A DNA stretch of 64,000 nucleotides from DASSUW01 sp963811895 (GTDB lineage Bacteria; Actinomycetota; Thermoleophilia; Solirubrobacterales; Solirubrobacteraceae), in the NCBI GenBank assembly GCA_963811895.1, contig CAWETE010000004.1, positions 930,001-994,000 of the forward strand. Direction: 5' to 3'. Below the pieces are notes generated by a model. It saw only the letters and a list, made by a program, of their open reading frames with translations, did not search any database and was not told the origin of the DNA. This document shows positions 1 through 9,595 of this stretch, piece by piece. The first letter of the stretch is position 1. Every line of letters begins with the position of its first letter. Position numbers and translations under genes: made by a program.

Positions 1-315
1 CTCGTAGGTGCCGCGCTCGCTCGGGCGTCCGGCGCTGCGCCCGTAGCCGCGGTAGTCGAAGGCGAGCACGTCGAAGCCCGCGCCGTTGAGCAGCGCGATG
101 TGCGGGATGCGATCGCCGATGTTCCCGGCGTTGCCGTGGAAGAGGAGCACCTGGCCGATCGTGGGCGCCGTCGCGGGAACCCACCAGCCGTGCAGGGCGC
201 CGATCGCGACGTCCTCGTAGGGGGTCGCCGGCGTCTGGAGGACCTCCCGCGACGGCAGGAACAACAGCCCGTTCATCAGGCGGACTAGGGGATTCCCCGG
301 TGCGGCGAGGGCCAT
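1..315 (-). CDS. Alpha/beta hydrolase, N-terminal 105 residues (cut by window edge)
   Basis: The reverse strand from 315 reads an open frame of 105 codons to the window edge. It contains the oxyanion-type motif FHGNAGN (about residues 60-66) followed by FDYRGYGRS (about 87-95), the layout of the BEM46/YfhR group of serine hydrolases, which often carry an N-terminal hydrophobic anchor; here a short hydrophobic stretch (MNGLLFLP) lies near residue 14. The nucleophile elbow and the rest of the catalytic triad lie outside the window, so substrate cannot be assigned. The start is ATG at 313-315, only 12 bp from the start of the divergent lipase gene. Confidence 0.85.
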   Translation of the reverse strand, partial: MALAAPGNPLVRLMNGLLFLPSREVLQTPATPYEDVAIGALHGWWVPATAPTIGQVLLFHGNAGNIGDRIPHIALLNGAGFDVLAFDYRGYGRSAGRPSERGTYE

Positions 316-327
316 CGCACCAGAAGG

Positions 328-3198
328 ATGCACGCCATGCCCCTCCGCGTCCTCGCCGCCTTCGTGGCCCTGCTCCTGATCCCGGCCACCGCTTCGGCCT
401 CCTACGACGGCTCCACCGGCAAGGTCGCCTACGTCGACACCGAGAACGGGCTCTTCATCGACGACCCGTACGACGACCAGCCCGCCCAGGGGCCGCTGGC
501 CACCGTCGCCAGCGAGGACGTGCAGACCAAGGCGTTCGCGTTTCCCAGCCCGCCCGCCTGGTCACCCGACGGCACGATGCTGGCCTACAGCGCGCCGGTC
601 GACGACAGCTATGGGCTCAAGCACAGCGCCATCTTCGTGATGAAGGCCGACGGCACCGGCGCGCGCCAGGTCTCGCACCCGTTCCAGTTGGAGCCGGACA
701 CCTGCTACGGGCAGTGCGACAACGGCCACTCAGCACACGACCACTCCCCCACCTGGACGCCGGACGGCAAGATCGCCTTCATCCGCATGGTCTACTCGGG
801 CGACGAGTCGCCGCACGTGAGCGAGCGCGGGACCTCGGTCCGGGTGGTGCACCCGGCCGGCGGCGCTGCCGCCCAGCGCTACTACCTCGAGCCGAAGGCC
901 CACGGCCTGATCTTCTCGATCGTCTGGCCGACGTCGTCGATCCACCCGTTCGCGATCCTCGGCGACCGGCCCGACAAGACGTTCAGCCTCCGCAACCTCG
1001 GCACGAACATGGACATCGTGTCCGCGCCGGGGATCACCGACCTCGACGCCTCGCCCGTGGGCCAGACCCTCGCCTACACGACGCTGGTGGGCGGCCCGCG
1101 AGTCCACGTGATCGACTGGGCCGGCCGCGAGCTCGAGTCGTTCGAGACCGGCCTCCATCTGCCCCAGGTCCGCTTCACGCCCGACGGCAACGCGATCGCC
1201 CTCAAGGGTTGCGCCAAGGACCGCCAGCAGCGCCAGCACTGCGGGCTCATCACCCACCGGCTCGAGGATCCGGACGGCGACGTCCGCGCCGACGACCCCC
1301 TCGAGACGCCGTTCCTCGACATGCAGACGCAGATCCGCGTGCCGGCGTGGCCCGGCCGGCGCTCGAACTTCGACATCCAGAGCCAGGACCTGCCGATCAT
1401 CCTCATCCCCGGCTTCCTGGGCTCGGAGATCAAGTGCGACGGCGAGATGGTGTGGATGCCGGCCGTCCCGCCGATCACGATGCGGCCGATGGCCCTGTCG
1501 GCGGACGGGCGCACGAACCAGACGTGCCTGAGCGCGGAAGCCACCGGCAAGCCCGTCGGCACGTTCATGCTCTCCGACGTCTACGAGCACCTCGACAAGT
1601 GGCTCGAGAAGCTCGACCCCCCGGCCGGCGGCGCGACCTTCGGCTGGGACTGGCGCCGCGCGCCGCAGGAGAGCCTCGACGAGCTCGAGGCCAAGATCGA
1701 CGAGCTGCTGGCCAAGAGCGAGCTGGCCAAGGCCCAGGGCGTCAAGCGCGTGACCCTGGCCGGCCACTCCTACGGCGGCGTGCTCATGCGGCTGTTCATC
1801 AACGACGAGACCCGCTCGCGCAAGGTCGCGCGGATGCTCAACGTCGGCGTGCCGATGTGGGGCTCGATCAAGCCGTTCTTCCCGCTCGTGTTCGGCATCG
1901 AGGGGATCGGCATGGGCGCTCTCGACATGTTCGTCGAGAACGAGGACCTCAAGGACACCATGCGCAACTTCCCCGGCGCGTACCACCTGCTGGCGGGCGA
2001 CAACTTCGGCCAGTGGCTGACCGTCGACGGGCAGATGCACGGTCAGACCGGCGTGAAGGGCTATCTGCAGTCCCAGGGCGGCAACGGCGTGCTCTTCGAG
2101 GACGCCCGCAAGACCCACGCCGAGGGGATCGACGGCTGGCTCGACTACGACGGGCGGATCGACGTGCGCGCGGTGGTCGGCGTCGGCCTGCTCACCACGC
2201 ACGAGGTCGACGTGACGACCGACGCCGAGGAGGGCGACGCCGACGTGGAGGTCCGGCTGGGCGACGGCGACATCACCGTGCCGCGGTTCTCGGCCCGCCA
2301 GCAGATGCCGGGCGGCCCGCTGATGGGCGACCCGATCCACATCCAGGAGCGCTGCGACGTCCAGCACATGGACCAGCTCAAGGACAAGGTGGTCCAGCTC
2401 GCCTACACGCAGTACCTGCTCTTCGGGCGCACGCCGCGCAAGCTGCCCGAGCCCGAGTGCGACCTGTCGGGCGACGTCATCGAGTTCGAGAAGGACCTCG
2501 AGATCCCGCCGCCGGTCCTGGACGAGGGCTTCGCCGCCGGCGACGCGGCGCTGACGCTCGGGCAGGCGCAGTGGGAGGGCAAGGCCGACGTGATCGACCT
2601 TCCGGGCGGCACGCAGGTCGTGGTGAACGACAGCTCCGCGGTTCCGCTGAAGGTCGCCGCCGAGGGCCTGACCATGACCGTCACCGACATGAACGGGACC
2701 GCCCGCGGACGGAGCGTGACCTACGGGCCGCTGACCGGCGACCTCGTCGTCACGCCGGGCGCCGGCGACGTTCCCGCGGTGAGCGTCGACGGCAAGCCGG
2801 TGGCGCCGACGCACGACACCGGCGGCAGCGGCGGTGGTCAGAAGCCCCCGGAGGACAAGGTCGTGGTCACGCCGACGCCGCCCGACTCGCCGGTGCTCAC
2901 CGCGGCGGTCCTCGGCGGCCGCGTGAAGCTGTCGAAGGCCGGCGTCGCGCTGATCGGAGCGCAGGTCAGCGGCGGCGGCGCCACCGGCACGGTCACCCTG
3001 ACCGCGAAGCTCGGCCGCCGGACCGTGCGGATCGGCTCCGCGCGCGTGACGCTCCCGGCCGGCCGCACGGTCAAGGCGAAGGTCACGGTCTCCAAGGCGG
3101 CCCGGCGCGCCGTCGGCCGGCGCGGGCTGCGCGCGGTCGCGACGCTGGCCGTGCCCGGCGCGGCCCCGGCAAGCGCGGCCGTGCGCCTCCGGCGCTGA
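328..3198 (+). CDS. Secreted TolB-propeller / LCAT-type lipase fusion
   Basis: A 956-residue protein with an N-terminal signal peptide (hydrophobic LAAFVALLLIPATASA, cleavage near residue 24). Residues about 60-330 contain repeated WSPDG, WTPDGKIAF and FTPDGNAIAL motifs typical of a TolB/WD40-like beta-propeller. Residues about 355-700 resemble lecithin:cholesterol acyltransferase (LCAT) and related lipases: LIPGFLGSEI, then the nucleophile elbow GHSYGG with Ser481. A Gly/Pro linker near 830-850 precedes a C-terminal beta-rich Arg/Lys tail. It probably acts outside the cell on lipid esters; the acyl acceptor is unknown. AGAAGGA precedes the start at 328; ATG at 337 is an alternative. Propeller-lipase fusions are unusual, so the exact role is uncertain. 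Confidence 0.85.
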   Translation: MHAMPLRVLAAFVALLLIPATASASYDGSTGKVAYVDTENGLFIDDPYDDQPAQGPLATVASEDVQTKAFAFPSPPAWSPDGTMLAYSAPVDDSYGLKHSAIFVMKADGTGARQVSHPFQLEPDTCYGQCDNGHSAHDHSPTWTPDGKIAFIRMVYSGDESPHVSERGTSVRVVHPAGGAAAQRYYLEPKAHGLIFSIVWPTSSIHPFAILGDRPDKTFSLRNLGTNMDIVSAPGITDLDASPVGQTLAYTTLVGGPRVHVIDWAGRELESFETGLHLPQVRFTPDGNAIALKGCAKDRQQRQHCGLITHRLEDPDGDVRADDPLETPFLDMQTQIRVPAWPGRRSNFDIQSQDLPIILIPGFLGSEIKCDGEMVWMPAVPPITMRPMALSADGRTNQTCLSAEATGKPVGTFMLSDVYEHLDKWLEKLDPPAGGATFGWDWRRAPQESLDELEAKIDELLAKSELAKAQGVKRVTLAGHSYGGVLMRLFINDETRSRKVARMLNVGVPMWGSIKPFFPLVFGIEGIGMGALDMFVENEDLKDTMRNFPGAYHLLAGDNFGQWLTVDGQMHGQTGVKGYLQSQGGNGVLFEDARKTHAEGIDGWLDYDGRIDVRAVVGVGLLTTHEVDVTTDAEEGDADVEVRLGDGDITVPRFSARQQMPGGPLMGDPIHIQERCDVQHMDQLKDKVVQLAYTQYLLFGRTPRKLPEPECDLSGDVIEFEKDLEIPPPVLDEGFAAGDAALTLGQAQWEGKADVIDLPGGTQVVVNDSSAVPLKVAAEGLTMTVTDMNGTARGRSVTYGPLTGDLVVTPGAGDVPAVSVDGKPVAPTHDTGGSGGGQKPPEDKVVVTPTPPDSPVLTAAVLGGRVKLSKAGVALIGAQVSGGGATGTVTLTAKLGRRTVRIGSARVTLPAGRTVKAKVTVSKAARRAVGRRGLRAVATLAVPGAAPASAAVRLRR

Positions 3199-3208
3199 CC
3201 GCGACGTC

Positions 3209-4033
3209 CTAGTCCGCTTGCGGGTCCGTGGCGGGCTCCGGTCCGCGCTCGGCCACGACCAGGTTCACCCCGGCCTCGCGGAACTCACCGACGATGGCCG
3301 GGTCGAGCCCGTCGTCGGTGATGATCATGTCCAGCGACTGCGCGCTGCGGACGGTCATGAGCGAGTCGCGCTTGAACTTCGTCGAGTCCACCAGCCCGAC
3401 CGTCTTCCGCGCGCACTCGGCGGCCGCGTTCAGCGTGTCGGCGAGGGGGGCCCGCGAGGACGTCAGCCCGTGCTCGAGCGTGATCCCGGCGGCGGAGATG
3501 AACGCGACCGCCAGGTTCAGGTCGGCCAGGAAGTCGGCGGTCCAGCGACCCGTGAGCACGCGCATGTGCTGATCGAGCTCGCCCGGCGTCATGATCACGT
3601 AGATCGAGTCCGCCGTCAGTCCGAGCGCGATCGCCGGGGAGTTCGTTACCAGCGTCAGCGCGGTCGGCGGGTGCAGCTCCAGAGCGCGCGCCAGCGCCAT
3701 CCCGGTCGTCGACGCGTCGATGAAGATCGTCGAGCCGTCCTCGACGAGCGCGCGTGCCTTGAGCGCGATCGCGTCCTTCTCGCGCGCGGCCCCGCGCACG
3801 CGCGTGTTCCACCCGGCCTCGATCGGCGGCCGGGTGTCGGGCACGGAGCGGGCGCCGCCGCGGACGCGCTCGATCAGGCCTGCGTCCGACAGCAGCTCCA
3901 GGTCGCGGTGCACGGTCACCGGCGAGACAGCGTGCTCCGAGGCGAGGTCCGCCAACGAGGCGCCGCCGTCGCGCTGGACACGCTCGAGGATCTGCGCCCG
4001 CCTGAGCACCGGCGTGAGCGGGACGTCGATCAT
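3209..4033 (-). CDS. DeoR-family transcriptional regulator
   Basis: A 274-residue protein with an N-terminal winged helix (RRAQILERVQRDG, then SPVTVHRDLELLSDAGLIERVRGGA, about residues 10-60) and a C-terminal DeoRC sugar-phosphate sensor domain with FIDASTTGMALARAL and VGLVDSTKFKRDS motifs. DeoR proteins usually repress carbohydrate genes until a phosphorylated sugar binds. It is the last gene of the ABC importer operon; its ATG (4031-4033) overlaps the ATPase stop as ATGA. A longer upstream reading frame is a shadow of the ATPase gene. It is the natural candidate to bind the TCTTGCA repeats at 9494-9564 (inference). Confidence 0.9.
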   Translation of the reverse strand: MIDVPLTPVLRRAQILERVQRDGGASLADLASEHAVSPVTVHRDLELLSDAGLIERVRGGARSVPDTRPPIEAGWNTRVRGAAREKDAIALKARALVEDGSTIFIDASTTGMALARALELHPPTALTLVTNSPAIALGLTADSIYVIMTPGELDQHMRVLTGRWTADFLADLNLAVAFISAAGITLEHGLTSSRAPLADTLNAAAECARKTVGLVDSTKFKRDSLMTVRSAQSLDMIITDDGLDPAIVGEFREAGVNLVVAERGPEPATDPQAD

Positions 4034-5093
4034 CCGCGGGCGACGGCCGACTCCGTCCCGGCGTCGAACAGATGGATGCGGTCGAGGTCGACGGCCGCGC
4101 GGACCTGATCGCCGATCTGCAGCGACGCCGTCGGCGGCGCCTTGATGACGATCCGCCGGTCGCCGATCTCGACGTCGACGAGCGTGCGGTCCCCGAGCGG
4201 CTCGACCGCGTAGACCCTGCCGTCGAGCGCCGCCGACTCTTCGCGCGCCTCCAGCGACAGGTCCTCGGAGCGCACGCCGAGCAGCGCCGGGCGATCGCCC
4301 TGGAAATCGAACCCGGGGTTGGGCAGCGACCATCCCGTCCCCTCGAGCCGCCCGTTGGCCGTGCACGGCAGCAGGTTCATGCGCGGCGAGCCGACGAACG
4401 TGGCCACCCAGCGGTTCGCCGGGCGGTCGTAGATCTCGGTGGGCGAGCCGACCTGCTGGACGGTCCCTTCCCGCAGCACGGCGAGCCGGTCAGCCATCGA
4501 CATCGCCTCGACCTGGTCGTTGGTCACGTACAGGAACGTCCGCCCCAGCGACCGGTGGATGCGGGTGAGCTCGGTGCGCATCTCCACGCGCAGCTTGAGG
4601 TCCAGGTTCGTCAGCGGCTCGTCCATCAGGAACGCGCGCGGGTTGCGCACGAGCGCCCGGCCGAGGGCGACGCGCTGCATCTCGCCGCCCGACAGCTGGG
4701 AGGGCTTGCGCTCCATCAGCTTCTCGATGTGCAGCAGCTCGGCCACACGGGCGACCTGCGCGTCGATCTCGGCCTTGGGCAGCTTGCGCGCCCGCAGCGG
4801 CGAGGCGATGTTGGCCGCCGCAGTCTGCTTCGGGTACAGCGCGTACGACTGGAAGACCATCGCCAGATCCCGCTCGGCGGGCGTGGCGCCCGTCGCGTCG
4901 AGACCCGTCAGGTGCACCGTGCCGGCGTCCGGCTTCTCGAGCCCCGCGATCACCCGCAGCGTCGTGGTCTTGCCCGCGCCCGACGGGCCGAGCAGCACGA
5001 AGAATGCCCCGTCGGGAACGTCGAGGTTCAGGTCGTCGAGCGCCTGGACGTCGCCGAACGCCTTCGAGATGCCGCTGGCGACGATGGCGGAGG

Positions 5094-5097
<4 letters not shown>
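4030..5097 (-). CDS. ABC transporter ATPase (UgpC/MalK type) with altered H-loop
   Basis: 355 residues: Walker A GPSGAGKT (about 38-45), Q-loop MVFQSYALYP, signature LSGGE, Walker B FLMDEPLTNLD, then a C-terminal TOBE/regulatory region. The switch motif reads YVTNDQ (codon AAC at 4519-4521), so the H-loop histidine that normally senses the ATP gamma-phosphate is replaced by Asn. The neighbouring ATPase at 5094-6158 keeps YVTHDQ. The two presumably pair as an asymmetric nucleotide-binding heterodimer serving the two permeases. Start ATG overlaps the upstream stop. Confidence 0.92.
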
Positions 5098-6157
<1,060 letters not shown>

Positions 6158-6158
<1 letters not shown>

Positions 6159-7063
6159 CAGCGACGGACCGCCCCGAGCGTGACGCCGGCGACCAGGTGC
6201 TTGCGGACCAGGAACGCGAAGACCAGCACCGGCAGGGCGAAGACCATCGCCGAGGCGGCCACCAGGCCCCAGTTGATCGTGGTGCCGCCGATCAGGCCCG
6301 CGATCGCGGCCGGCGCCGTTCGCGAGTCCGGATCGGTGATCAGGAAGATCGAGAACACGAACTCGTTCCAGGAGAAGATCAGGGCAAACACGGCTGTCGC
6401 CGCGATGCCCGGGATCAGCAGCGGCATCGTCACGCGCCAGAACGCCTCGAACCGCGAGTAGCCGTCGAGCATCGCCGCCTCCTCGTACTCGGCCGGCAGC
6501 TCGTCGATGAAGCCCTTCATCATCCAGATCGTGAACGGCAGGTTGAAGGCCGCGTACACCAGGGTCAGGCCCTGCAGCGTGTCGAGCAGCGAGAGGTCGC
6601 GGAACATCAGGAAGACCGGGATCACGACCACCACGGGCGGCATGAACCGCGTCGAGAGGATGAAGAACAGCTGGTCCTTCTTGGCCGGGATCGGGAACCG
6701 CGAGTAGGCCCACGCGGCGGGCACGCCGAGCACGGTGGCGATGATCGTCGAGGCCGTGGCGACGATGATCGAGTTCTGGAACCCCGAGAACACCGGCGAG
6801 TCCGGGCTGAAGACGTCCTTGAGGTGCTCGAGCGTGGGGCTGAAGTTGAACACCTTGGCCGGCACCGCGTAGATGTCCCGCGTGTTCTTGAGCGCGGTCT
6901 CGAGCATCCACACGACCGGGAACAGCATCACGACGGCGAACAGCGCGAGCAGCGCGATCTCGAACGCGGAGCCGAGCCGGCGGCGGCGGCGGACGGGAGG
7001 CGGGGCGGTCTCGCCCGCGATTCCCTCGCCGGCCATCCCGGAGGGCTGGATGTGAGCTGCCAT
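6158..7063 (-). CDS. Carbohydrate ABC transporter permease (MalG type)
   Basis: 301 residues beginning MAAHIQPSGMAG, with an Arg-rich cytoplasmic N-terminus (RRRRRLG) and about six membrane segments, the first being IALLALFAVVMLFPVVWML. The permease EAA loop reads EYEEAAMLDGYSRFEAFWRVTMPLL, the ATPase-docking motif of binding-protein-dependent permeases. It pairs with the permease at 7066-8019, whose stop lies two bases upstream. The longer frame extending to 7501 overlaps that gene and is not used. Confidence 0.92.
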
Positions 7064-7065
7064 GG

Positions 7066-8019
7066 CTAGCGTCCCTGGAGACGGTCGAGGTATCTGAGGT
7101 AGAGCTGCGCGGCGAGGATGACGACGATCACCATCAGGATCCCGTACGCCGCCGCGCGGCCGGTGTCGAAGCCGAAGAACGCGACCTTGTAGACGTTGTA
7201 CGACAGCGTCTCGGTCGTGCCCCCCGGCCCGCCGCCCGTGAGGATGTAGACCAGGTCGAACAGCCGGAAGGCCTCGATCGCGCGGAACATGACCGCGATC
7301 AGCAGCAGCGGCCAGACGAGCGGGAACGTGATCCGGCGGAACTTGAACCACTCCGAGGCGCGGTCGATCTCCGCCGCCTCGTAGAGGTACTTGGGCACCG
7401 CCGTCAGGCCCGCGAGCGCGATCAGCATGATGAACGGCGTCCACTGCCAGGAGTCGACGATGACCAGCGACAGCAGCGCCAGCCGCTGCTGGGTCAGCCA
7501 CTCGACGCGGCCGAGCCCGAGGCTGTCCAGGAACGAGTTCACGACGCCGAACTGGACGTCGAGCATGAACTTCCAGAACAGGCCGACGACGACCGGCGAC
7601 AGCATCATGGGGATCAGGAAGAGCGTCGTGAGCACGCCTCGGCCCTTGGTGCGGCGCGAGATCAGGAACGCGATCGCGAAGCCGAGGAGGGTCTGCAGCG
7701 CGACCGCGCCGACGACGAAGATCAGGGTCGTCAGCGCGCGCGCATGCACGACCGGCGACGTGAGGACGTCGACGTAGTTGTCGAACCCAACGAAGCTCGC
7801 GGGCACGTCGCGGGTCACCGAGAAGTCGGTGAACGACAGCCAGATCAGGCGGATCAGCGGCCAGATCGACAGGAACACCAGCAGCGCGAGCGCCGGTGAG
7901 ACGAAGAGCGTGGCGAGCCAGCGGTCGGTGAGCCAGCCGAAGCGCCTGGCCGCGGCCGGCGCCTCGAGCGTCGGCGCCGGCGCCGGCGCGGTTGGTGGTG
8001 ATTCGAGCGTGTCGGCCAT
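7066..8019 (-). CDS. Carbohydrate ABC transporter permease (MalF type)
   Basis: 317 residues; a low-complexity Ala/Pro N-terminus (APAPAPTLEAPAAA) precedes about six membrane segments beginning ATLFVSPALALLVFLSIWPL. The EAA loop is LYEAAEIDRASEWFKFRRITFPLVWPL. It forms the membrane channel with the next permease. It follows the binding-protein gene after 61 bp that contain a GC-rich run but no convincing terminator. Confidence 0.92.
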   Translation of the reverse strand: MADTLESPPTAPAPAPTLEAPAAARRFGWLTDRWLATLFVSPALALLVFLSIWPLIRLIWLSFTDFSVTRDVPASFVGFDNYVDVLTSPVVHARALTTLIFVVGAVALQTLLGFAIAFLISRRTKGRGVLTTLFLIPMMLSPVVVGLFWKFMLDVQFGVVNSFLDSLGLGRVEWLTQQRLALLSLVIVDSWQWTPFIMLIALAGLTAVPKYLYEAAEIDRASEWFKFRRITFPLVWPLLLIAVMFRAIEAFRLFDLVYILTGGGPGGTTETLSYNVYKVAFFGFDTGRAAAYGILMVIVVILAAQLYLRYLDRLQGR

Positions 8020-8080
8020 TCGGTCTTACGGCGGGGCGGGAGGCCGGGCGTCCCCGGCCCGGCCTCCCGTGGAGGGTCCC

Positions 8081-9454
8081 CTATTCGCCGCTCTCGTCGA
8101 GGATCGCCTGCTCCTCCGTCGCCAGCTTGTCGAGCGCCGCGTCCGGCTCCTCGGTGCCGGAGATCGCCGCGTTGACCTGGGTCGAGTGGACGTTCAGGAG
8201 CTTCGCGTACTCGGGCAGGTTCCAGAAGTCCTTCAGACGCGGAACCGAGTCCGTGAACACCTGGTTGTACGGCTGCGCCTCGAGGAACTCCGGCGACTGC
8301 AGGACGTCGTTACGCGCCGGGACGCCGCCGAGCTGGGCCCACTTCTTCTGGGCTTCGGGCGTCTGGAACCACTTGATGAAGTTCAGCGCCTCGGCCTGCT
8401 TCTCCTCCGGGATGTACTTGGAGATGTGCAGGCCCATGCCGCCGAGCGGCACCTTGTCGGTCTCCTGCGGGGGCAGCGGGGCGAAGGCCAGCTTCTCGAG
8501 GATCGCCTCCCTCGACTTGCCCAGCTCCGAGCTCTTCGGATCGAGCAGGCCGCCCATCGCGGCGATCCACTGGAAGCCGACGCAGACCTTGCCCTGGCTG
8601 ATGGCGGCGTTGACCTCGTCGATGAACCAGTTGCTCGAGCCCTTCGGCGCGAGCGGGACCATGTCGTTGACGAGCACGTCCATCGCCTTCTTGCCGGCGT
8701 CGTCGTTGATGACGCCCTCGATCTTGCGGTCGTCCGCATTCCACAGCTCGCCGCCGTAGAGCGCGTTCATGACGTTGTACGTGACCGCCGCGGCGTCGCT
8801 CGTGCCGGCCTGGTGGAACGCGAGGCCGCTCATGCCGGGGTTCTCGTCCTGGCACTTCTTGGCGGCGGCGATCATGTCCTCCCACGTGGCGGGAACCTCG
8901 TCGCCCATCAGGTCCTTGCGCCAGATCATCGACCAGGTGTCGCCGAGCAGCGGCAGCCCGTAGGTCTTGGCGTCGGGATTGGCCTCGCCGGTCTGGGCCT
9001 GCGGGTACTGGCCGTACGCCGCGAGGAAGTACGGGTCGTATACGGACGTGTCGATGTTCTCCTTGACGAAGTCCGTCATGTCGACGATCGAGCCGTTCTC
9101 GACGGCCTCGCCGATGTTCTGCGAGTCGAGGATCGGCATGTCGAAGTTCGTCTTGCGCGCGGCGAACTGGGTGAAGATCGCGTCGTGCCACTGCGCGTTC
9201 GGCACGGTGTTGACCTTGACGGTCACGTTCGGGCGCTCCTTCGTGTACTCCTTGCCCAGCTCCTCGAGGGCCTGCGCGGGCGGCCACTCGAACCAGAGGA
9301 ACGTGAGCGTCATCGGCTCGCTGGACAGCTTGCTGGTCGCGTCGGTGGCCGCCGTCGAGGCGCCGCCTTCGTCGTCACCGCCGCCACAGGCGACGAGCGT
9401 GAGCGCTGCGGCGGTCGCTGCGAGCGCTGCCGCGACCTGAAGTCTCCCCTTCAT
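8081..9454 (-). CDS. Extracellular solute-binding lipoprotein (ABC family 1)
   Basis: 457 residues from ATG 9452-9454, preceded on the reverse strand by a strong GGAGGAGGAG ribosome-binding site. The N-terminus is a lipoprotein signal with lipobox LVAC (Cys about residue 23) followed by a Gly/Asp-rich linker. The body resembles maltose-type family 1 binding proteins: FLWFEWPPAQALEEL at the start of lobe 1, WRKDLMGDEVPATWEDM in the middle and GGVPARNDV near the C-terminus. It would capture a sugar or polyol outside the membrane for the two permeases. It is the first gene of the six-gene operon. Confidence 0.93.
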   Translation of the reverse strand: MKGRLQVAAALAATAAALTLVACGGGDDEGGASTAATDATSKLSSEPMTLTFLWFEWPPAQALEELGKEYTKERPNVTVKVNTVPNAQWHDAIFTQFAARKTNFDMPILDSQNIGEAVENGSIVDMTDFVKENIDTSVYDPYFLAAYGQYPQAQTGEANPDAKTYGLPLLGDTWSMIWRKDLMGDEVPATWEDMIAAAKKCQDENPGMSGLAFHQAGTSDAAAVTYNVMNALYGGELWNADDRKIEGVINDDAGKKAMDVLVNDMVPLAPKGSSNWFIDEVNAAISQGKVCVGFQWIAAMGGLLDPKSSELGKSREAILEKLAFAPLPPQETDKVPLGGMGLHISKYIPEEKQAEALNFIKWFQTPEAQKKWAQLGGVPARNDVLQSPEFLEAQPYNQVFTDSVPRLKDFWNLPEYAKLLNVHSTQVNAAISGTEEPDAALDKLATEEQAILDESGE

Positions 9455-9493
9455 GCACTCCTCCTCCAACGGGTTGGCCTCTGTTGCCGGCGA

Positions 9494-9565
9494 TCTTGCA
9501 TCCCGCTGCAAGAAACTTACGTGCTTCTTGCAATCATTGTCAATCTCTAGCTTCAGTTCTTGCAT
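9494..9565. promoter_or_regulatory. Three TCTTGCA sites at exact 32-bp spacing plus one inverted copy
   Basis: TCTTGCA occurs at 9494-9500, 9526-9532 and 9558-9564, exactly 32 bp (three helical turns) apart. A reverse copy (TGCAAGAA, 9507-9514) forms with the first a perfect CTTGCA-6 bp-TGCAAG palindrome (9495-9512). The array fills the 141-bp region between the divergent ABC operon and the aldehyde dehydrogenase operon. The third copy overlaps the predicted -35 of the latter. The DeoR regulator encoded in the ABC operon is the likeliest ligand (inference). Confidence 0.6.
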
Positions 9566-9589
9566 TACCCATCACCGGCGCGCTACTGT
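9560..9589 (+). promoter_or_regulatory. Predicted leaderless promoter of the aldehyde dehydrogenase operon
   Basis: TTGCAT (9560-9565), 18 bp, TACTGT (9584-9589), then 6 bp to the ATG at 9596. The short distance implies a transcript starting at or next to the start codon, and there is no Shine-Dalgarno sequence before this ATG. Confidence 0.5.
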
Positions 9590-9595
9590 CCGGCC

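Noticed and set aside
730..2814. Long open frames on the minus strand opposite the lipase gene (also 4072-5241 plus, 8310-9287 minus, 15846-17807 minus and many others)
   Set aside because: They are GC-frame shadows: Arg/Ala/Gly-rich, motif-free translations opposite genes with clear homology.
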